NCBI GenBank assembly: GCA_019671005.1
Contig: CM033712.1
Coordinates: forward strand, 78,759,693 to 78,823,692
Length of the DNA: 64,000 nt
Origin: Hibiscus mutabilis
Lineage: Eukaryota > Streptophyta > Magnoliopsida > Malvales > Malvaceae
Reading direction: 5' to 3'
The notes beneath the pieces were generated by a model, which did no database searches, was not told the DNA's origin, and saw nothing but the letters and a program-made list of their open reading frames with translations. A program made the translations under genes and the position numbers. Below, piece after piece: positions 36,789 to 46,128 of the stretch (within the stretch, counting starts at the first letter, position 1; every line of letters starts with the position of its first letter).

Positions 36789-37288
36789 TTGTCTTGTTTT
36801 AGGTGTGATGGAGCATTGATCAACAAAGTAATGAAACATGGAAGCTCTATACACACTAGGAAGATCACTTGAAGAAGGAAGGTTTCACATCCTACCTTTG
36901 GTTCAAGTGGTAAAATCTAGTTGAATTTATTTGTTTTAATTTGAGTTATTTATTTCAATTCAACTAGGTAATCATATATTTGTTGGACTAACATTTTATG
37001 ATGCTTTAAGTAAGGGGAAGCCATTTTAAAAACAAAATTCTTATTTTGTCAAAATTATATTTTAAGCTCTCCATTGTTCTGGACTTAAAACTTTTCAAAC
37101 TTTGGTTTGAGCCATTTTTGATATCACAAAAATGGGAGAATGTTTTGAAAAATTGAATTTTCAAGTGAATAAGAGGGAGCTTTAACTATATTTAAAGTTT
37201 ATATCTCTTATTCAAAAATTATTTTATAAAGGGGAGAATCACAAAAACAAATTTTCAAGTTGGTTTTATTATATCAAAAAGGGGAGAT

Positions 37289-38347
37289 TGTTAGGATTTT
37301 TGTTTTGATATAATAATTGAAAATAGTTTTGGACTAAATTGAAAAGATTTCAAAAATGATTTTAAATCCAAACAACTTGAAAATATGTTTGATGTGTTTT
37401 TATAAAGCTTTGGGAAGATTCAAAATGATTTTAAATAGCCAAACCCAAGTTTTATTAAGAACCGTACCGATACGGTATACACATGTATCGATACCCTTTA
37501 GGGTTTCAGTTATAGTAATTTTTTGGTAGCAAAAAACTGAACTGGTACAGGCTTGTCCATACCGATAAGCGAAGGATCGTTTCGATACGCCTCAATGCGT
37601 ATCGATGCGCCTATAGTTTAAACTCCCCAACAACTATTTTTCAAACAGTGTCGTACCGATACGCCTATAAGCGTACCGATATTCCTGTATGATTTCAGGC
37701 TCAACGGCTCATTCCAAAAGATGACCGTATCAATACGGGCACCCGTGTATCGATACGCGCTGCTCCAGAACAACATTTATTGTGGGAAATAGAGTCCTCA
37801 ATGACTCCAATTCAATCCCAACGGTCTCCAACGACTAGAAACTCAATTGAGAGTATAAAAGACCTCAAAAAGCATCTGAAGAAACTAATGATCCAAAAAC
37901 CAACATGTCTATGATTGTAATCAAGTCTTAGTGCTTAAATTCTCTATTCTTGTATAGACTACACTTGTTGAGCTTAATTGTCAATTTATGCTCAAGTGTA
38001 TAAGGATTTGGGTGAATGTTTTTGAGTGCACACACATACCTCTAAGAGGGATTTCGGTTTGCTTTGTTTTTTCTTTGTATAAGAGGGTTTGATCAAGCTT
38101 TGGGTAGAAAGCTTTTATCGGTTGTAACGGTTGCCTCCTAAGCCTAGAAAAGGGGAAGAATTATTAGTTAATTGGTGAAATTCTTAGTGGGGAAGCTAAG
38201 GTAGTGGATGTAGGCTTTAGTTAGAAAGTCAAACCACTCTAAATCCTTATGTCTTAATTCTTAATTTTTGCTTCCACCACCATCACCCAAAATACAACTT
38301 CTCCACCACTTGGCAAGCATAAACGGTTGAAGGAACCGAGTCTATCA
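37289..38347 (+). repeat. 3' LTR of copia element
   Basis: 1059 bp, TGTTAGG...TATCA. It contains a cluster of GTATCGATAC-type palindromes (37465-37760), shared in style with the unrelated solo LTR at 11215-11400. Confidence 0.93.
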
Positions 38348-38460
38348 CATTATTCTTAACTATAACTAACTAACTAACTATGACTAATTTACACCGGTGT
38401 AAGTTCTACTGAACTACAGCTAACTAACTATAACTAACTTAAATCGGTGTTAAAGTAATA

Positions 38461-38968
38461 GAATGTTTATGCGGCGTTAAAGCTCTTGTTTGTGTTTCAA
38501 AAACGGAGAAGAATCTTGGACGATTGTTCTATGGGTGCGAAAAATTTGAAGAGGTAAGGCTCAATTCTTTAAGGTAATAGTTTTTTTTAGAATAATTTCA
38601 ACAAGATGTTTAATGGGTTATAATTTATGGTAATGTGTATTGCAGGGAAAAATGTTCTTTCGAATGACTTGAACCTTCTGAATGTTCTGAAATTTAGTTT
38701 GACAATGGCTTTTTGAAGAACTAATGAGGGAGAACCAAAATTTAGTAGCTGAGATGAGAGAATTAAGGACTGAAATCACATGGTTGAAAGAAAATGAAAG
38801 TTTTGAAGCGATGAACAACCTGTTGAAGGAGGTTAACAAATTGAAAGCTCAAAAAAATTGTACAATAAAGTTTTGAACCAAAAAAGATGGATAATCACAT
38901 TATACCAATATGGTTTAGGTTCGATTTTCATTGTGTTGGTTGTTGTAATAGTTTATGCCTTATGGTGA
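38461..38968 (+). pseudogene. GRF-type zinc-finger / coiled-coil / transmembrane protein gene, decayed
   Basis: Exon 1 (38461-38553) encodes ECLCGVKALVCVSKTEKNLG then RLFYGCEKFEE. This is the first three-quarters of a GRF zinc finger (CxCG...GR.FYGC), a nucleic-acid-binding fold. The donor GAG|GTAAGG and acceptor TTGCAG at 38645 are intact. After the intron the finger's last part survives out of frame (KCSF...E, stop, LE) with a missing base pair or two and a stop. Then comes a coiled coil (LMRENQNLVAEMRELRTEI) and a final transmembrane segment (GSIFIVLVVVVIVYALW) before TGA at 38966. Plants have many small proteins of this GRF-coil-TM plan. Here it occupies the centre of the foldback element. 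Confidence 0.75.
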
Positions 38969-39294
38969 AAGTGAGTTTGTGTTGCTTATTGCAAATTGTT
39001 AGTTAGTCAGTTTATTGAACCAAAGAATAATTTATACCGGTTAAACCGGTAGAATTTATACTGGTGTAAGTTAGCCATAGTTAGTTAGTTGTAGTTTAGT
39101 AGAACTTACACCGGCATAAGTTAGTCATAGTTAGTTAGTTAGTTAGTTTGTTGTAATTCAGTAGAACTTACACCGGTGTAAGTTAGTCATAGTTAGTTAG
39201 TTAGTTATAGTTAAGAATAATGTATACCAATGTAAATGTGCTATATATATGTACTTGATTCATCAATAAAAATTGCAAAGTTTTACTTTTCTTT

Positions 39295-39495
39295 AGGGAT
39301 AATGGCACATTTGCCCCCTATACTTTCAAAATTTTGCCAATGTGAGATCTCATGCCACGTCAGCACATAACGACGTTATGGGCGGGTACTTTGTATGACG
39401 AAGGAAAGTACGGGGGGCTGATTGAACGTTTTCAAAATACAGATCCCACATTGACAAATTTTTGAAAGTGCAGGGGCAAATGTGCCATTATCCCT
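39295..39495. mobile_element. MITE in right arm, AGGGATAATG ends
   Basis: Inverted partner of 30131-30335, 201 bp, with the same ends and closely matching interior. Its presence in both arms shows that the MITE was there before the arms were duplicated, or that it spread by arm conversion. Confidence 0.85.
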
Positions 39496-39722
39496 TTATT
39501 TTATTGCTAAACAGATTACTTTTAGTGCATATATAGCATATATGTAACATATATAATTATTCCGAACATATTCACGAGCTTTTCGAGCTGAGTTTGGGTG
39601 GCTCGGCTCGACTTATTAAAGTCCCGAGTTGAGCCCGAATCAGAGTCAAACTCACTCGAGTCGAGCTTTGATCGAACCGAGCCCATATAGCGAGCAAGCG
39701 AGTCCGGCTCATTATCACCCTA

Positions 39723-39730
39723 GGCTTGCA
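39723..39730. repeat. Right 8-bp target-site duplication
   Basis: GGCTTGCA, partner of 29750-29757. Confidence 0.8.
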
Positions 39731-41671
39731 GCAGTGCAGGGGAACATTCCGGATCGGTCGAGTGAAAATAGTTTTTGAGCCTTTTAAGATTAATAAAATA
39801 TTTCCTTTCACTGAATCTGGACATCGAATTTGCATACAGTGGATTTGTTTGTCTTTGGAAGATCTTCATTTACATGGTTGGAAGATTAATAAAAAGATTT
39901 GTCTAACCTATGTACATATACATAAGTTAAGAGTCATTTAAAAGTTTAAATTAAATATAAAATTTTATTGATTTTTTTATAATTTGATGCAATACAAAAT
40001 TTTAAAAGATTCTATTGAGAAAACTTTTATTTAATATATTAGACTTTAGAGTCTAAGTTTGAATTTTAGGGGTTTAGGGTTATGATTTTAAGGTTTTAGG
40101 GTTTATAATTTTTAGGGTTATGATTTTAAGATTTTATGGTTCACAGTTTAGATTTTACGGCTTAGAGTTCATGGTTTAGGATTTTAGGGTTATTGTGTAA
40201 GGTTTTAGGGTTTATGATTTAGGGCTTTAGGGGGTTAGAATTTGATGTTTTAGGTTTTTATGATTTTATGGTTTATGGTTTATGTTTTTAGGGTTTAGAA
40301 TTTTAGAGTTTTAGGGCTTAGTAATATATTGAATGAGAGTTCTTTTAATAGAATCTTTTGGGTTTTTTTTAATACATTGAATGATAGATTTTTTCAATAA
40401 AATTTTGTATTTAATTTAAGCTCTTAAATAACCATTCAACTTCGTATATATGCATAGATTAGACAAAACCTTAATAAAATAAGTTTGTTGCATGTATATG
40501 TCATGGTTAATGAGCTGTCATTAATAAACATTAAACACACCGGGCTACTTATGTCGAAACGTAACTATTTGAAAACCACTCCTTGTTTCTTTAATTTTTG
40601 TTGTAATTATTTTTTTTCGAATAGTCTTAAAGTAATTACTAGTTAGTATCTGTTCATACATATTTAGATATTTTTAACTCTTTGAGTTTTTAACAATGTG
40701 CACACACCTTACAAAAAAACTACTTGAACTCGGATCTTTTAAGATAAACACCATCTTATTTTTCAATAGACTACTTATTGAGTTCTTTTTACTATAATTA
40801 TTGATCTTTAGACGTGTTTGAACTATTCCCGACCGATCTATGATATATGTTAGTCTTAAGTATGAAAGAGATTATAGATACTAAAATTAATTTGAATTCA
40901 AAATTAACATATGCCATTTTTTTGACAAATCATAATTTTAATCCTAATTTAATTTTTTTTTTAAGATTATCATATTATATGTTGTTTCTATATTTTTATC
41001 GTTGTTCATAAATTAGGGACAGAGCTACATGTACGGTTGGAGAGTCATCCGCCGCATTTTAGGGCCAAATACTTTTTAAGCTCTTAGTTTTAAAACTAGA
41101 TAAATTAAGTATTGGTCCCTCCTAATTTCTTGGGTTCAATTGATTTTTAGGCCATCTTAATTATGAAACTAGGTAAATTAAACCTTGGCTCTCCAATTTT
41201 TTAAGTCAATTCGTTTTATAAGTCTTAATTTTAAAGCTAGATAAATTAAGACCTGACCTGTAAATATTTTCAGTTAATAATTATATACTCCTGGGCCCAT
41301 ATAAGTTCTAAATCAAGCATATCAGACCCCTCATAATCGGATTTTTAGATTTTAAGTTGATGGTCTAACAACCGGACTCGTGTCTCATATTTTATTACTA
41401 TTCATATTTGACCCCTGAAGTTTCATTTTTCCGAAATAGATTAGATGATTATTGGAATTCACATATTCTTTTTCATTGCTTAAACACCTGATATAGTACA
41501 AGCTTAAGCTCAAAACTAGATAAGAGCCCTTAATAGCTTAGATACCCTACTAAAACTGCAAGAACACCAACAAAGATTAAACACGAAGCTTTTCAACAGC
41601 CAAAATCCCCATTTTTAATCACTTGTTTTTTCTCTGCAGATGGATTGTATAGGTCTTTTCGAAGCAACGGA
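39731..41671. other. Intergenic DNA with telomere-like words
   Basis: At 40050-40340 there is a degenerate TTTAGGGTT-rich block flanked by inverted AATACAAAATTTTA-like ends (39990 and 40410), a foldback-type repeat. The rest is AT-rich without a gene. The last part is the 3' flank of the phosphotransfer gene. Confidence 0.55.
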
Positions 41672-42738
41672 TTACACGGGAACCGAGCCGCCGGCATTCA
41701 AGATTTGTCGTTCAAGCTAGCATTCAAAAACAAATGGAACAATCAATTTTCAACATTAACTTGAAACATAGATTTTAAGTTTGGTAAGATTTCTCAAACA
41801 TTACCTGGAACATGGATTCAAGCTTGGTTTTCACAATGGAATACTCATGCTTCACTTGTTGCAGACATTTCAGGCATCTATGTATATATAACACCTCAAG
41901 ATTTCCAAGTTTGAATGACAATTTAACTGTAAATCTATTCAAATGTAACAATCCAAGGCGTACTTCGAACTCACCCTTCAAAGTTCTGAGCTTCGCAGTA
42001 GTTTCGGAAGACGATGCAGAGTTTCTGAACTCTTTGAGCACCAATGCTATAGGATATACAATAAGTGAAAATTGATGACGGAACTTATGAAACAATTCTA
42101 CCAGGACCATAACAATAACAACCGCAACAGCAATAGCAATTTAGTACTAGGCATAGGACCATAGGTAAACAGCAAAAATCATGTGTGTATACTGCATATG
42201 GGTGTTTTTTCATGCTGGAAACAAGATTAAACCAGAATTGAAAGTAAAAAGCCAAGGGAAATACCTGGAGCTGCTACCTTTGAACTGGTGAACATGAGCA
42301 TCAATCCTTTTGAAATCTATGATCTGCTGCTCTCTAAATCAAACATCAGAAGTAATAATCAAATCACATTAAGACATGGAGAAGTGTCAAAATCTGTCAA
42401 GCTATGTCAGAAAATAGTTCAGTTCAAAGCAAAAGGAATGTTGACTCACAGTGCTTTACTCAGTTCATTAAGCAGTCTCTCAGAATCTTCAAAGAAAAGA
42501 GACACAACCTCCACAACAAAATCTGGGTTATTCTCATCTTGAAGTTCCTGAAGTTGGGTGAATTGTTCATCCAGGAAACCCTAATCATAAAACAAAGGAA
42601 TGGGAGTTCAAAGAATTTAAACCCGGATTTTCTTGAATGCCAAACAGTTTGCTAATATCACTGTAAACAAAACCTAACCTCACGATAGAGTGAGGTTCTG
42701 TAGTCAACAAACTGCCTTTGCAACTGAATCAAATCCAT
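41672..42738 (-). CDS. AHP: Histidine-containing phosphotransfer protein (AHP type)
   Basis: Six exons: 42679-42738, 42450-42580, 42265-42333, 41975-42046, 41805-41877 and 41672-41716. All have GT-AG introns, total 450 nt, and give 149 residues ending GGSVPV and stop. It starts MDLIQLQRQFVDYRTSLYRE. The HPt four-helix bundle carries HVHQFKGSSSS with the phospho-accepting His at position 79, then CLKCLQQVKHEYSIVKTKLE. The protein relays phosphate from cytokinin receptor histidine kinases to nuclear response regulators. The active His is present, so it is a true rather than a pseudo-phosphotransfer protein. The length, six-exon structure and small exon 6 fit the family. No defect is visible. 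Confidence 0.96.
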
Positions 42739-45700
42739 TGCAGGTTTTCTTTTCTTTTCTTAAGAAAATATATATACATATATATATATATGTATATATG
42801 ATATTGAGAGACAGAAATGGATATTATAGTGTTAGGAGGCAAAGAATCTCTTGCCCTTAGGAAGTGGAGTATGTAAAGTCACACTTTTCCTGTTTGTTTC
42901 TCTCTCCCCTTTGTTATTTTTGCTGTGCCCTCTCCCCTGGGATTGTGTCTCTGTTTAACATCTCTCCACCATTTATGACCTTGAAAACTGCATCTTTGTT
43001 CATATGTATAAAGGTATGTATATTTAAAGCAGCAGAAAATACAAAACTTTATGCCACCTTCCCATCTTTTTTTTCTTTGTTCTTTGTGTAATTATTGCTC
43101 TATCTTCACATCACTTTCTTCAATTGTTTTGTTTTCCTATGCAAAGTGATAAGTGTCAACCAGCCTAAAAGGCCCAAAAAAAACTCCTTTTTAAGTTGTC
43201 TTTTTAGACCAAGTAATATCAAAACATAATGTGGTTGAGGTCATGGGGCATGTGATTGAATTTATGGGGTTGAGTTTTATATAAGAACACTTTAATTTTT
43301 ACAAAATTAAACCTCTAACTTCTAAATTTGATAAGCACGTATATTTAATATATTTTGAAATTAAAATAACTTATAGAATTGGATTAGATCATTGTTATTA
43401 TTGGATGACAATGGATTGTGATTTTCATTGCTTTGGAATGAATTGAGGACTCTCTCCCTCAGCCTAGTTTAGACATTGAAAAGACTGCAGATAAACCCCC
43501 CTTTTGACAATTTTGCTATATGGTATGAAGGTGAAACACTTTTTCAAGCTAGTTTGGCTTAGAGAATGAAAGTGATTGTGAAAACCATGTTCCATGTTTG
43601 GGTGAAATATTTTGATTTGGGGTAATGTTTTGTCTCTTCTCAATGGTACAAAACATTAGGGTTATTGCTAGGCATCTTAAAAAGAATAAACATAAAAACT
43701 AATTTCATGAAGTTTCTATAGCGAGGCAATCTACTTGATAGTTTTGTTCGGTCACTGTTTCTTTTTTCATACTAAATATTTCGTTTGAATAGAGACAAAA
43801 AAAAAATTATGAAGGTTTCTAGTTTGTTTGATGACGTATGTCAAATCTCAAGGAAAGAGTTTGATTTTCTTTACATCTTTAGATTTCATATTTTATTTTT
43901 GTATGAGTTTTATTGGTAGACTTAGTCTCATATCTTTGTTTTTTATGGATACGTTCTATTTGTGATAACTTTTATTGTTTTTAAATAAAATCTAATTGTG
44001 ATTGCTAAAAAAATTTAACTATTAAATGTCAATTTAAAAGTGATTAATCATATAATTAAATTACAAATTCAATAGTTCATTATTCTTTTACCTTACCTAC
44101 TCCCCCATATTCATTAAGTTTCTTCCTCATAATATATGTGTATATATGATGTCAATCATTTTCAAGAATCTTATCATGTTTCTTCTCTTCATTCCACAGT
44201 TGTTGGATGCAATGTTGTTGTTGTCTTATTGGTTAATATGTTTTCACACATTATTAATTGATTTGGACTACATGCTTTTAAAATTTTTGCCTTTTTACTT
44301 TCTAAAGGTTATCTTCTCATTCTACCTTTAATTAAATTCTTTTAATTATTATTTGTGATGTTGATATGCTTGATATTTTAAAATATCAAAGTGTCCTTTG
44401 TATTTTGCCCTATCAAAACTACTCCCATTTATTCTATTAGTAATCATTTCATGCACAAGCTTTATTTTTACAAGCTTCTTATTTTTAGATTTTAAAAATT
44501 TTATTTAAGGTCTATTGTTTAAGTGTATTACTTTTAAATTCAGGAGTGTCACTAGAATTTAGATTTTATGGTTAAAATTTAAGATTTATAAGTTAAACTC
44601 TAAATCACTAATCATATTACCCTAAACTCTAACCATAAACCCTAAATTCAAATCTATACGCACCCTAAACCTTCTGTCACTAAACCTTAAAATTAAGATA
44701 TCCTTCGTTAGTGTATAGAATATTTTTTTTGTTTTATATATTCAATTTAAAAATTTAATTCAATTGATTCATAAATTCACAAAAAAAATTAACATTCAGT
44801 AAATATAAAGATTGGATTTCAATAACTACAACTTCTCCCTCATCCCCTAGAAACAAAAAGCATGATTTAAATATCAAAGCAATTAATTGTAAGAGATCTG
44901 CTAATTGATCGAGTAGCAAAAAGTGTTCATATTATCCCACCATGAAACATAATTAATTCTTCTTACCTCTTCATTTACTAAAAAAGTGGTTAATTAGAAT
45001 AACTCATTAGGTTGGCAATTTAGGTGGGTTTGAGGCTAAATACGAAGGACCCTTCAATAGCCTATTCAATAGCATGTCGGATTGAGACAATTCAAGCCCC
45101 TAAAACGAAAAGAAAAATGGACCCTATCCCAGGTGAACTGAACAGAAATGGCTTTCATCTCCACACTCAGAGGCTGCCTTTCTAAATTTCCCCTACACAA
45201 GTGCATGTATTTCCATCATGTAAAACGGAGATTTTAGTGAGGGATTTCACTCAATTTGAGAAATGGTGAGGGGAGAGTATCCCGGTGACCCGTTATAGTT
45301 CAAGGGACCACTCCCTTTGTTGGGAAGGGCATCATGGTGGTGGGGGGCCGAATTCTGATGCAGCTCCGAACGACACGATTAATAGGTCGTATTAATAATG
45401 GTTTTGAATTTTGACACATTTAATAATGTTGACACAAAAATACAAAGATGGAATCAAATCTACATAGATGTAGCTTCCATGGCAGGATGTTTTGGGGGTA
45501 TCCAAAGTTTTATAAATGAACAGAAGTTATCATCAAAGTGTTCCACAGTGTATTGGGTATCAAGTTTTTGCTGGTTCTTGAAACACTAGAAATCTTCAAA
45601 AGGGCCCGAGGTTACCTTTGTCGACAGCCTTGTTTCTCAGACCGGTGCTGCAAATTTCGAAGTACTTAGAAATAAACTTCCACAAGCATGCAAAAGCACA

Positions 45701-46128
45701 AATTGAAGTTCAAAAAGTAACATTCTATACGAAAAGTATGCAGGAACAAGACATGTCAAGAAAATCTTAGAGGCAGCAGATGGCTTATAGACCACAGTAT
45801 TTAAGCAACAGGAAAACAATACACTACAGTGATTCTTTTTTTTATACCTTTTATTGTTATTTTTCCTCTTTTTCTTTAAAGAATGAATAATGTTATACAG
45901 CACAGAAAGGACATGTCCTCATAAATTTGTAATTTTATCAAAAGTATAAATTTACAAAATGTACACTAGGAAAGAAGGAAGAAGCCACATAATTTGGCCT
46001 TGGCAGCACAATAAGCCAGTAGACATGATATTTATATATTACCTGAATAAATCAGTCGGTAGTTTTTTAAAATCATCAAACCACACTCCTTGTTTAGTGT
46101 GAGTGAACCCCCGGACAAGGCTGGGGTT
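42739..46128. other. Intergenic DNA
   Basis: The left part is the promoter and leader of the phosphotransfer gene, with a (TA)n-rich run at 42765-42800. At 44540-44700 there is a degenerate AAACCCTAAA block. From about 45600 to 46128 lies the probable 3' UTR of the ATG18-type gene. Open frames here are short and biased, and I see no further gene. Confidence 0.5.

Larger units (their letters stand above)
34515..38347 (+). mobile_element. Non-autonomous Ty1/copia retrotransposon, gag only
   Basis: 5' LTR truncated (34515-35195), primer site ATTGGTATCAGAGC at 35195-35209, gag region, polypurine AAAAAGGGGAGAT just before 37289, and a full 3' LTR (37289-38347). The internal region is only about 2.1 kb and goes from gag straight to the 3' end, with no protease, integrase or reverse transcriptase. 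Confidence 0.9.
29758..39722. mobile_element. hAT-like long-inverted-repeat (foldback) transposon with nested retrotransposons
   Basis: The ends are TAGGGGGTGATAACGAGC and the complement of TAGGGTGATAATGAGCC, followed by subterminal clusters of GCTCGAG/GGCTCG words on both sides. An 8-bp duplication flanks it. The left arm (about 30070-30411) and the right arm (about 39230-39520) are inverted copies, including a 205-bp MITE in each and a shared TTGATGAATCAAGTAC(A/T)TATATA stretch. The left arm continues at 38348 with CATTATTCTTAACTATAAC, which pairs with the sequence up to about 39230. The centre (38461-38968) holds a decayed GRF zinc-finger gene. About 7.9 kb of later retrotransposon DNA (30412-38347) interrupts the left arm. 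No hAT transposase was seen, so it is non-autonomous. Confidence 0.82.

Noticed and set aside
39572..39941. Open frames overlapping the right end of the hAT-like element
   Set aside because: They cross the transposon border and have no recognisable domain. The part outside could be an old exon, but I cannot support it.
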